Below are positions 1 through 5,072 of a stretch of DNA of 6,925 bases, piece after piece. The notes beneath the pieces are model-generated. The model had not been told where the DNA came from and made no database searches. It was given only the letters and a program-made list of their open reading frames with translations. The stretch is from Clostridia bacterium. GTDB lineage: Bacteria > Bacillota > Clostridia > Oscillospirales > Butyricicoccaceae. Numbering within the stretch: position 1 is the stretch's first letter; every line of letters starts with the position of its first letter. Where the stretch lies: positions 1 through 6,925 of the forward strand of contig JAFYNW010000415.1 in assembly GCA_017547995.1 (NCBI GenBank), given 5' to 3'. A program made the translations under genes and the position numbers.

Positions 1-53
1 CCCACGTGGGCGAGATTTATGCCTGCCAATTTATATTTTTCATAAGTTGTCAT
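1..53 (-). CDS. Start of an unidentified protein gene (partial, runs off the left edge)
   Basis: Only the first 18 codons are visible, read leftward from an ATG at 53-51: MTTYEKYKLAGINLAHVG. A near-perfect ribosome binding site (AAAAGGAG, complement of 61-68) lies 7 bases upstream, which is the main reason to believe this short piece is a real gene start. The visible residues show no signal peptide or recognisable motif, so no function can be given. It lies downstream of thioredoxin on the same strand, but a terminator and a hairpin-rich repeat separate the two. It therefore probably has its own promoter, though I see no convincing -35/-10 pair in 70-185. Confidence 0.6.
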   Translation of the reverse strand, partial: MTTYEKYKLAGINLAHV

Positions 54-77
54 TGTGGGACTCCTTTTATTTGATAG

Positions 78-170
78 ACGCCCTTCGGGCTACACCTCAT
101 CCACCGCAAGCGGTCCCCCTTCCCCTCAAAAGGAAGGCTCTGAATATGCGGGAGCAGCAAGCGGCTCCCC
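78..170. repeat. REP-like hairpin-rich intergenic element
   Basis: Four short inverted repeats follow each other within about 90 bases: GCCC/GGGC (80-83/87-90), ACCGC/GCGGT (103-107/110-114), CCTTCC/GGAAGG (118-123/132-137) and GGGAGC/GCTCCC (150-155/164-169). This density of small GC-rich hairpins is unlike the surrounding AT-rich intergenic DNA. Similar units pairing CCTTCCCC-type arms with a CCTCATCC stretch are, to my recollection, scattered in many copies through Oscillospiraceae-type genomes. Only one copy is present here, so the repeat status is inferred, not seen. It sits in the upstream region of the partial gene at the left edge. Confidence 0.45.
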
Positions 171-188
171 TACGTAAGCTGTACTGTG

Positions 189-220
189 CAAAAAACGCAG
201 AGGTTTCCCTCTGCGCTTTT
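189..220. terminator. Bidirectional intrinsic terminator after thioredoxin
   Basis: An 8-bp stem CGCAGAGG (196-203) / CCTCTGCG (208-215) has a 4-base loop. On the minus strand it is followed by six T residues (complement of 190-195), placing it 16 bases past the trxA stop as that gene's terminator. On the plus strand it is followed by CTTTTATAATTTTT, so it could also stop plus-strand transcription. Confidence 0.88.
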
Positions 221-231
221 ATAATTTTTAA

Positions 232-537
232 TTACTTAATGAATTCGAGAAGCTCTTCCTTTGGCATATAGCCCATTGTCTTCTTCTTGATTTCGCCGTT
301 TTCGAACATAATTAGTGTTGGGATGCTCATAACGCGGAACATTCTTGCGAGTTCCATCTGTTCGTCAACGTTGATCTTGCAGATTTTTACAGCTGTCTGT
401 TCTGCGGAAACTTCTTCGATGATAGGAAGAAGCATCTTACAAGGGCCGCACCAGGATGCCCAGAAGTCTACCAATACAGGCTTATCGCTCTTGAGAACTT
501 CCTGTTCAAAATTATCCTTTGTAATAATAACTGCCAT
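232..537 (-). CDS. trxA: Thioredoxin
   Basis: This 101-residue protein is a full-length cytoplasmic thioredoxin, a dithiol-disulfide oxidoreductase that reduces protein disulfides and is recycled by thioredoxin reductase. The active site WCGPCK lies at residues 29-34 (redox cysteines 30 and 33), preceded by the usual VDFWASW strand. The cis-proline stands in SIPT (Pro73), and the last strand and helix (FENGE...GYMPKEELLEFIK) fit the family. No signal peptide or extra domain is present. The start is supported by AAAGGAG (complement of 546-552) eight bases upstream. A third cysteine (Cys53, in VKICKINVD) is not usual at that strand position. It has its own promoter overlapping the end of the upstream hydrolase gene, so it can be expressed alone or by read-through, and a terminator follows. 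No thioredoxin reductase gene is visible here. Confidence 0.96.
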   Translation of the reverse strand: MAVIITKDNFEQEVLKSDKPVLVDFWASWCGPCKMLLPIIEEVSAEQTAVKICKINVDEQMELARMFRVMSIPTLIMFENGEIKKKTMGYMPKEELLEFIK

Positions 538-576
538 AATTCAATCTCCTTTTTCTTTTGTTTTTTATCTGATTAC

Positions 577-605
577 ATTATACACTAATTCTGTCCACTT
601 TGCAA
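577..605 (-). promoter_or_regulatory. Sigma-A promoter of trxA
   Basis: On the minus strand TTGCAA (605-600) and a perfect TATAAT (582-577) are separated by exactly 17 bases, about 40 bases upstream of the trxA start codon. The -35 box and most of the spacer lie within the last codons of the serine hydrolase gene, whose stop is at 587-585. Confidence 0.8.
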
Positions 606-2363
606 GAGGTTTTCTGAATTTTCTTTTATAATTTTTCCGTAAAGCTTCGGCTCGGCAAGTCTTTCAAGAAGCAGAGAGATGATTTCCTTTTCATTCTCCA
701 TGGTATCGAGAATATTTTTCGGGATTGCATCGTCGTTGCGGTCGATATACTCCTTAAGCATCGCGTCGATGCGCGGTGTTTCGCTCATCTTGATTTCAAC
801 AGACTCTTCGTCCTTGAAAATCACCTTGATAAGCCTTGTGCTTGTCATTTCGATGAAATGAATCATGATTTTCAGCACGTCCATATCGTCCTCATTCTGC
901 CTGAGCTCACCCTTAACAGATATGATGAACTTTTCGCCCTGCATTTCGAGGACGGAGGTGATAGGCTCGTTCATGCCGATTTTTATAGTGAAGGTATCGT
1001 CGCAGCAAATGAAATCGCAACAGAGGGTATTGTTTTCAAAGCGGAAGGACAGCTGACTGATACCCTCTGTGAAGTTGCCCTGCATACACTGCATTATGAC
1101 GGGCAGAATCGACACCGAAGGAGCGTCTATCTGATAGCTTTTGCCATTGAGGGCGGCAATTTTGCCCATGACAGTCTTCATATCGGCTGAATATGGCTTT
1201 GTGTTATCGTTGGTGAGCTTTACACCGTACTGCATATTGTTTTCCATCTTGCGCAGACGGTTGAGCGCCATTCTGTTGAGGGGCAGAAGCTTGCGTGCGC
1301 GGTTGCGGAGGAAATATTTATCGGTCAGGGCGATAAGGTCAGGGTCGATGAACATATTATCCCCGCCGCTGTTGATGGCGATGACCATATTCTGCGAAGG
1401 ATAGACGATGACGTACTGGCCGAACATACCGTTCATAACGAAGCCATCGTCCATCGTCCAGAACTGATAGCCGTAGCCGAATTCATCCCCCGTATCGTGA
1501 CCGCGGGAAACTGTGGCTTTTTCGATATATGATGCAGGGACGATTGGCTTTTTCACACCGTCGACCGTCCACCAGCCTTTATCAAGGCAGAGCTGACCGA
1601 TTTTCGCCATCTCCTCGGTGCCCATATAAAGCCCCCAGCCGCCCTTTTCACGGCCGACGGGACTTTTCTCCCACAGCACGTCCTTGATGCCCAGAGGGCC
1701 GAAAAGACGGCTTTCCAGATATTCTGTCACGCTGACACCCGTCTTTCTCGTGATGATTGCCGAAAGCAGATAGGTGTTGATGCTGTTGTATTCGAATTTT
1801 TCGCCCGGATTCCACTTGAGGTCGCCCTCCACGAAGCCCTTCACCCAGTCATGCTCGAAGATTATGTCGCCCTCGAAAAATCTTGCACCCGTCGTCATGG
1901 TCAGCAGATGGATTATTTTGACTTCCCTGATTCGTTTTGACGACATCAGGAAAAAATGCTTCGGGAAAATATCGCAGATGCGCTCGTCAAGAGTGAGCAG
2001 ACCTTCCCCTTCGGCAATGCCGATGGCAAGGGAGATTATGCTTTTTGCGAGGGAATGTGTCACGTGACGCACCCCTGTGGAATATGGCTTCCACGCTGTT
2101 TTGGAGACCACTTTGCCGTTTTTCATAATGACGGCAGAATGTGGCTTGTATTTATTGAAGTCGGACAATTCCTTATAGAAATTGATGATTTCCTCCGAGG
2201 AAAGTCCCTGAGATTCGGGTGTGACGCTGAGAAGAGGCACCGAGCGGACTATCGTTTCGCTGATTTTCTGGGCAGGCTGCTCGTATGACTGCAGACCGCC
2301 ATGCTCTCGCCTGAGCATCTTCCACATAAAGTCCAGCTTTTTCGCGTTTGTGATGAAATACAT
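585..2363 (-). CDS. Beta-lactamase-fold serine hydrolase (CubicO/AmpC-like) with a long C-terminal extension
   Basis: This 592-residue protein contains a class C beta-lactamase/penicillin-binding-like domain (PF00144 type) at about residues 65-350. The nucleophile motif is SLAK (Ser104, Lys107), the second catalytic element is the tyrosine of EYNSINTYLL (Tyr192), and a GMFGQY stretch near 312-317 sits where the third motif is expected. Relatives include esterases, 6-aminohexanoate-oligomer hydrolases and D-aminopeptidases; the substrate cannot be read from the sequence. There is no signal peptide, lipobox or membrane segment, so it is probably cytoplasmic. Residues about 355-592 are an extra region, about 240 residues beyond the usual domain, that I do not recognise. 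The start is supported by AAAGGAGAGG inside the last codons of the upstream membrane protein gene, whose stop abuts this ATG (TAAATG), indicating translational coupling. Resistance to beta-lactams should not be assumed. Confidence 0.9.
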   Translation of the reverse strand: MYFITNAKKLDFMWKMLRREHGGLQSYEQPAQKISETIVRSVPLLSVTPESQGLSSEEIINFYKELSDFNKYKPHSAVIMKNGKVVSKTAWKPYSTGVRHVTHSLAKSIISLAIGIAEGEGLLTLDERICDIFPKHFFLMSSKRIREVKIIHLLTMTTGARFFEGDIIFEHDWVKGFVEGDLKWNPGEKFEYNSINTYLLSAIITRKTGVSVTEYLESRLFGPLGIKDVLWEKSPVGREKGGWGLYMGTEEMAKIGQLCLDKGWWTVDGVKKPIVPASYIEKATVSRGHDTGDEFGYGYQFWTMDDGFVMNGMFGQYVIVYPSQNMVIAINSGGDNMFIDPDLIALTDKYFLRNRARKLLPLNRMALNRLRKMENNMQYGVKLTNDNTKPYSADMKTVMGKIAALNGKSYQIDAPSVSILPVIMQCMQGNFTEGISQLSFRFENNTLCCDFICCDDTFTIKIGMNEPITSVLEMQGEKFIISVKGELRQNEDDMDVLKIMIHFIEMTSTRLIKVIFKDEESVEIKMSETPRIDAMLKEYIDRNDDAIPKNILDTMENEKEIISLLLERLAEPKLYGKIIKENSENLLQSGQN

Positions 2364-3182
2364 TTATCTGCCTCTCCTTTCTCTGATTTTTTCTATTCCA
2401 TTATTGAGGATATTGCCGCAGATTATCACGTTGCTGCAGAAGAAAATCCACACCATCAGCAATATCACCGAGGACAGCGAGCCATATACAAGGGAGTATC
2501 TTGCCGAAAACTCAATGAAGCGTGAAAAGATGATACTGATGAAAATTGTGCCAATCGCCCCTGCCAGAGCGCCCTTCCATACACGCGCTATCGGATATCC
2601 CTTCGGATGGGATTTTTTATAAAGTACTGTAAGCACGATGAAAAGATATGCAAAAAGCAGTACGTACGGCAGAGCCTCGAATATGCGCAGGTCGATGCCG
2701 ATATATTTTCTGATGAAATCTATGATAAGACCGCTGAACATTGCTATCATAAGGAAAATATAGGTGCCGAACATAAAAACTGTCGAGCTTATTATTCCCC
2801 AGATATAGAAATTAAGTCCTTTGATTCGTTTTACGCCGTTGATATCTTCAAGAGTTGTGACGATGAGGCGGAATGCCGCCGAAAGGCCTGTCATAAACAT
2901 AATCGCACCGGCAATGAGCAGAGCCTTCGACTGATTGGAATAGACGTATTCCATATAGGCTTCCATAATTTCAAATGCGGATGCAGGAATGATGCCGTTT
3001 ACAGCCTGGGCGATTTTGGCAAAGTCTATGTCAAAAAGGCCGATTATCCAGTTGAAGCATATCAGAAACGGGAAAAAGGTCAGCATAAGATAATATGAAA
3101 GTGCTGCCGCCGAGCGCATGACCTTCTTATTCATAAAGGTTGCTGTGAAGTCAACGACTATGATTTTCAGTTTTTTCAGCAT
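2364..3182 (-). CDS. BrkB/YihY family inner membrane protein
   Basis: This 272-residue integral membrane protein has about six hydrophobic segments (roughly 30-50, 87-108, 125-155, 170-188, 203-222 and 235-258). Family hallmarks are the N-terminal AAALSYYLMLTFFPFL, the PKGYPIARVWKGALAGAI stretch before the fifth segment, and the C-terminal YGSLSSVILLMVWIFFCSNVIICGNILN. Length matches the family, which is usually about 270-300 residues. The molecular function is unsettled: members were once called ribonuclease BN in error, and roles in envelope transport have been proposed. The start is well placed, with GGAGGTG five or six bases upstream. It is the first gene of a minus-strand operon and its stop touches the start of the serine hydrolase. 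The positively charged tail IEKIRERRGR is consistent with a cytoplasmic C terminus. Confidence 0.92.
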   Translation of the reverse strand: MLKKLKIIVVDFTATFMNKKVMRSAAALSYYLMLTFFPFLICFNWIIGLFDIDFAKIAQAVNGIIPASAFEIMEAYMEYVYSNQSKALLIAGAIMFMTGLSAAFRLIVTTLEDINGVKRIKGLNFYIWGIISSTVFMFGTYIFLMIAMFSGLIIDFIRKYIGIDLRIFEALPYVLLFAYLFIVLTVLYKKSHPKGYPIARVWKGALAGAIGTIFISIIFSRFIEFSARYSLVYGSLSSVILLMVWIFFCSNVIICGNILNNGIEKIRERRGR

Positions 3183-3210
3183 ATTTTCACCTCCAGCCAG
3201 ACTTTCTTTT

Positions 3211-3244
3211 ATTATATTTTACCACATTTCCGTTACATTTCCAA
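3211..3244 (-). promoter_or_regulatory. Promoter of the membrane protein-hydrolase-thioredoxin operon
   Basis: On the minus strand TTGGAA (3244-3239) and TAAAAT (3221-3216) are separated by 17 bases. An overlapping TATAAT (3216-3211) offers an alternative -10 box, but then the spacing is too long. The pair lies about 35 bases upstream of the start codon at 3182. Confidence 0.6.
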
Positions 3245-3266
3245 GATGGTTTCTACCACGTATGTA

Positions 3267-3278
3267 AAATTGCAATTT
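3267..3278. promoter_or_regulatory. Perfect 12-bp palindrome between divergent promoters
   Basis: AAATTGCAATTT is a perfect dyad placed between the minus-strand promoter (3211-3244) and the degV promoter (3294-3322), within about 25 bases of both -35 boxes. That is a natural place for a shared regulator site. The dyad is AT-rich and short, so chance is possible; no known operator is recognised. Confidence 0.3.
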
Positions 3279-3293
3279 CGTGCTTGTAAATTC

Positions 3294-3322
3294 TTGACAT
3301 TTGGGGCAATTTGGGGCATAAT
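3294..3322 (+). promoter_or_regulatory. degV promoter with a tandemly duplicated spacer
   Basis: TTGACA (3294-3299) and CATAAT (3317-3322) are separated by 17 bases, giving a transcription start near 3329, about 42 bases before the degV ATG. The spacer is made of two exact copies of ATTTGGGGCA (3299-3308 and 3309-3318), which run into both boxes. Confidence 0.75.
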
Positions 3323-3370
3323 ATAAGTATATTTATCCTATGTAGAAACGACCACAAAGGAGCATTTTTT

Positions 3371-4222
3371 ATGACCGAGCTGAAGCTCTTTACAGACAGT
3401 ACCAGCGACCTCACTCATGAGGAATGCAGAGAAATGGGCGTCGATATGATTCCCCTTTCAATCAATTTCAGCGACAAAAGTTATCTTGATAAAGTAAATA
3501 TAACATCCGAAAAGCTTCTTGAAATCGTAGCTTCCACAGGTGAGCTTGCTCAGACAGCATCTCCTTCCCCTGTGGCTTTCTGCGAAGCTTTTGCACCATA
3601 CGTGGAAAAGGGTATCCCTGTGCTTTGCATCTGCCTTGCATCCTCCCTTTCCTCAACCTGCTCCAACGCGGCTATCGCGGCGCAGAATTTCCCTGAAGGT
3701 GCAGTTACAGTCATCGACTCCAATACTGTTGCAGGTCTTCTCGGCGCTCTCGTCCGTGCCTGCTATGAAATGCAGAAGGCTGACCAGCCTCTTGAAAAAA
3801 TCATCGAGGAAGCTCGCTACCTTGCCGACCATCAGCGTCTTTATTTCACAGTTGACAGCCTGACTTATCTCCATAAAAACGGCAGAGTCAACGCGGCTTC
3901 ATACGTTGCAGGCTCCCTTCTTGGCATCAAGCCTATCATCGAAATGACAAAGGAAGGTCTTGTTGTGAAGAGCAAGGTGCGCGGCAACGCAAAGGCTATC
4001 AGCGAGATGATTTCCTACGCCAAGGCTGACAAGGACAAAATCAGATACGGCATTCTCAACGTGGCCTCCATCGGCTCGACACGTCAGCAGCTTGATTCTC
4101 TCAGAAAGGCTCTGACAGATGCCACAGGCATTGAGAAATTCTACGATTACGAAGTCGGATGCACACTGGTTGGTCATACAGGCAACGGTGTTTACGGTCT
4201 CGGATATTTTGTTAATGAATAA
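3371..4222 (+). CDS. DegV family fatty-acid-binding protein (FakB-like)
   Basis: This 283-residue cytoplasmic protein has the DegV fold, which binds one long-chain fatty acid. Characterised members (FakB) present the fatty acid to the kinase FakA, making acyl-phosphate for phospholipid synthesis. Visible family motifs are FTDSTSDLT (7-15), TASPSP (62-67, matching the T-S-x-P-S ligand-binding loop), SSLSST (91-96), a DSNT turn, YLHKNGR before LLGIKPI in the C-terminal half, and the closing GHTGNGVYGLGYF. The length matches the family. The start at 3371 is chosen because AAAGGAG (3356-3362) lies eight bases upstream; the in-frame extension to 3311 would run into the promoter. No FakA/Dak2 gene is in the window, so a FakB role is inference from family. 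It appears monocistronic, with its own promoter and terminators. Confidence 0.93.
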   Translation: MTELKLFTDSTSDLTHEECREMGVDMIPLSINFSDKSYLDKVNITSEKLLEIVASTGELAQTASPSPVAFCEAFAPYVEKGIPVLCICLASSLSSTCSNAAIAAQNFPEGAVTVIDSNTVAGLLGALVRACYEMQKADQPLEKIIEEARYLADHQRLYFTVDSLTYLHKNGRVNAASYVAGSLLGIKPIIEMTKEGLVVKSKVRGNAKAISEMISYAKADKDKIRYGILNVASIGSTRQQLDSLRKALTDATGIEKFYDYEVGCTLVGHTGNGVYGLGYFVNE

Positions 4223-4223
4223 T

Positions 4224-4260
4224 AAAACAAGCCCGGAAGCTTTTCCGGGCTTTTGTTTTG
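4224..4260 (+). terminator. Intrinsic terminator of degV
   Basis: An 8-bp GC-rich stem GCCCGGAA (4231-4238) / TTCCGGGC (4243-4250) with a 4-base loop is followed by TTTTGTTTTG, starting 8 bases past the degV stop. The preceding AAAACAA also gives it some capacity in the opposite direction. Confidence 0.92.
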
Positions 4261-4279
4261 CTGTGATATTGAAAAGATG

Positions 4280-4315
4280 GCGGTGTTATATTACGTAAGC
4301 ACCGCTTTTTCTTTT
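4280..4315 (+). terminator. Second terminator-like hairpin after degV
   Basis: GCGGTG (4280-4285) / CACCGC (4300-4305) forms a 6-bp stem with a 14-base loop containing TTACGTAA. It is followed by TTTTTCTTTT. It could back up the degV terminator; the large loop makes it weaker than the first. Confidence 0.5.
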
Positions 4316-4352
4316 GTACGTTTTACGGTGCAGTCGACCGCTTTTTACATTT

Positions 4353-4371
4353 TTTATCCATATTGGATAAA
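4353..4371. repeat. Operator-like palindrome, left copy
   Basis: TTTATCCATATTGGATAAA has two 8-base arms (TTTATCCA/TGGATAAA) around a 3-base centre. Its reverse complement matches the right copy at 4964-4982 in 18 of 19 positions. A weak promoter-like TTTACA (4344-4349) stands just upstream, so that GATAAA would lie at a -10 position, the same geometry as at the right copy. It resembles a repressor site but I cannot assign a regulator. Confidence 0.45.
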
Positions 4372-4374
4372 TAC

Positions 4375-4424
4375 AAACAAAAACATCACAAAAACAGGGT
4401 GGCTGAAACCCTGCTTTTGTGATG
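4375..4424 (-). terminator. Strong minus-strand terminator downstream of the glycine riboswitch
   Basis: Two 17-base arms, CATCACAAAAACAGGGT (4384-4400) and its partner (4408-4424), enclose a 7-base loop. The only imperfect position is A4394 opposite C4414, a mismatch in plus-strand RNA but a G-U wobble in minus-strand RNA, so the fold favours the minus strand. In that direction the hairpin is followed by TTTTTGTTTGT. The inner 6-bp stem followed by CTTTTG could also act as a weaker plus-strand terminator. Confidence 0.75.
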
Positions 4425-4463
4425 ACTGAATTTTCTTACGTGTCTTACACACAAATTGGGAAA

Positions 4464-4665
4464 GAGAGTTATGAAAAATGAAAGTTTACAAAAGCTTATG
4501 TACCGGGAAATTCCGCAGCTAAGCGCCGTGTCGTGCATATAGCACCGTTTAGCCGCGGACGATATCCGGCATTGGGGAGGTTAGACTAGCCACTCAGTAA
4601 ATGTGGCCGGTTATGACTTATATGAAAAATAGTTATGATAGCGTGATTATCTGCCATTCCGGCAA
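4464..4665 (+). ncRNA. Candidate structured noncoding RNA (possibly raiA-type)
   Basis: This stretch has no credible ORF but folds well. UCCGC (4512-4516) pairs with GCGGA (4555-4559) and GCUAAGCG (4518-4525) with CGUUUAGC (4546-4553), around an apical hairpin GUGC-AUAUA-GCAC (4533-4545). A second hairpin is GCCAC/GUGGC (4589-4593/4603-4607), and ACCGG (4502-4506) can close the multibranch with CCGGU (4607-4611). Pair G4523-U4548 is a wobble on the plus strand but a mismatch on the minus strand, and unpaired parts are purine-rich on plus (GGGGAGGUUAGA, AUGAAAAAUGAAAG); both favour the plus strand. The layout reminds me of the clostridial raiA-motif RNA, but I am recalling that consensus only loosely. 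No convincing dedicated promoter or terminator is visible, so the ends are approximate. Confidence 0.45.
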
Positions 4666-4677
4666 GATTTTATCAAT

Positions 4678-4710
4678 AAAAAAGGGGCGTACTGCATCTT
4701 GCAATACGCC
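4678..4710 (-). terminator. Terminator (expression platform) of the glycine riboswitch
   Basis: Read on the minus strand, GGCGTATTGC (4710-4701), a 5-base loop and GCAGTACGCC (4695-4686) make a 10-bp stem with one G-U pair. It is followed by CC and six T residues (4683-4678). It begins about 12 bases after the conserved 3' end of the second aptamer, the usual place for the switching terminator of glycine riboswitches. Confidence 0.88.
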
Positions 4711-4714
4711 TCCG

Positions 4715-4885
4715 TCATGATACCTGAAAGATTCGTGCAAATGAAATATTGCACTTGCTTCGTCGGCGCCACGTTAAAGTGGCTTTCCAGAGCTTCGTCA
4801 AAAATCGGTACTTTGTGCCTGAGAGTTTTCGCATGTCCCCTTCGGCGCCATACTTAAATGGTCTCTCCCAATTTTCTCATCCGAC
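4715..4885 (-). promoter_or_regulatory. Tandem glycine riboswitch (gcvT-type) with no gene downstream
   Basis: On the minus strand both aptamers of the classic glycine riboswitch can be read. Aptamer I has GGGAGAGACC (4869-4860), GGCGCCGAAGGGG (4849-4837) and CTCTCAGGCACAAAG (4825-4811). After a linker containing GACGAAG, aptamer II has CTCTGGAAAG (4792-4783), GGCGCCGACGAAGC (4770-4757) and CTTTCAGG (4730-4723). In this class two aptamers bind glycine, usually turning on glycine cleavage or glycine transport genes. A perfect sigma-A promoter lies upstream and a terminator directly downstream. Unusually, no credible ORF follows on this strand: the next 300 bases are noncoding and then comes degV in the opposite orientation. 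The identification is firm; what it controls is unknown. Confidence 0.93.
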
Positions 4886-4905
4886 TATATTTAATTTATG
4901 TCTAT

Positions 4906-4934
4906 ATTATATATCCTTTTATTCGTTTTGTCAA
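4906..4934 (-). promoter_or_regulatory. Consensus sigma-A promoter of the glycine riboswitch RNA
   Basis: On the minus strand a perfect TTGACA (4934-4929) and a perfect TATAAT (4911-4906) are separated by exactly 17 bases. Transcription would start near 4899, about 30 bases upstream of the first conserved aptamer base. A match this exact argues for a strong, currently functional transcription unit rather than a decayed remnant. Confidence 0.88.
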
Positions 4935-4953
4935 TGACTTTTCCTCTTTTTCT

Positions 4954-4982
4954 TTGACAAGTTTTTATCCAATATAGATAAA
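4954..4982 (+). promoter_or_regulatory. Operator-like palindrome (right copy) overlapping a possible distal glsA promoter
   Basis: TTTATCCAATATAGATAAA (4964-4982) is a near palindrome that matches the reverse complement of the left copy (4353-4371) at 18 of 19 positions. A perfect TTGACA (4954-4959) lies 17 bases before GATAAA (4977-4982), so the palindrome would occupy the spacer and -10 box of a plus-strand promoter reading towards glutaminase. A protein bound here would block that promoter and would also sit about 30 bases behind the -35 box of the divergent riboswitch promoter. Confidence 0.5.
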
Positions 4983-5044
4983 ACGCAGTCGACCACCTTT
5001 TTATTTCCAACAAATATATTTTTTATGCAAAATTTATATTCCAT

Positions 5045-5072
5045 TTGAGTGATTTTTATGTTATTATATATT
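5045..5072 (+). promoter_or_regulatory. Probable proximal glsA promoter
   Basis: TTGAGT (5045-5050) and TATATT (5067-5072) are separated by 16 bases and lie about 45 bases upstream of the glsA start. The expected transcript would begin near 5079, within a small CGGG/CCCG dyad (5075-5078/5086-5089). The match is moderate, and the AT-rich surroundings make alternatives possible. Confidence 0.45.

Noticed and set aside
47..271. Plus-strand 74-codon frame over the repeat and terminator
   Set aside because: It crosses a hairpin-rich repeat, a terminator and the end of trxA, with no ribosome binding site.
3311..3370. In-frame upstream extension of degV
   Set aside because: It starts within the promoter spacer and lacks a ribosome binding site; the ATG at 3371 has AAAGGAG at the right distance and gives the family's normal N terminus.
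4586..4657. Minus-strand 23-codon ORF downstream of the riboswitch terminator (MADNHAIITIFHISHN...)
   Set aside because: There is no Shine-Dalgarno sequence before its ATG and it overlaps the structured RNA candidate; it is probably chance, though it is the only candidate for a riboswitch-controlled peptide.
4749..4937. Plus-strand 62-codon open frame in the degV-glsA gap
   Set aside because: It lies entirely over the minus-strand glycine riboswitch and its promoter and has no ribosome binding site.
4353..4982. Insertion sequence or transposon bounded by the inverted palindromes
   Set aside because: No transposase or other ORF lies inside, no target-site duplication is visible at the outer edges, and the palindromes sit at promoter positions, so operators are the simpler reading.
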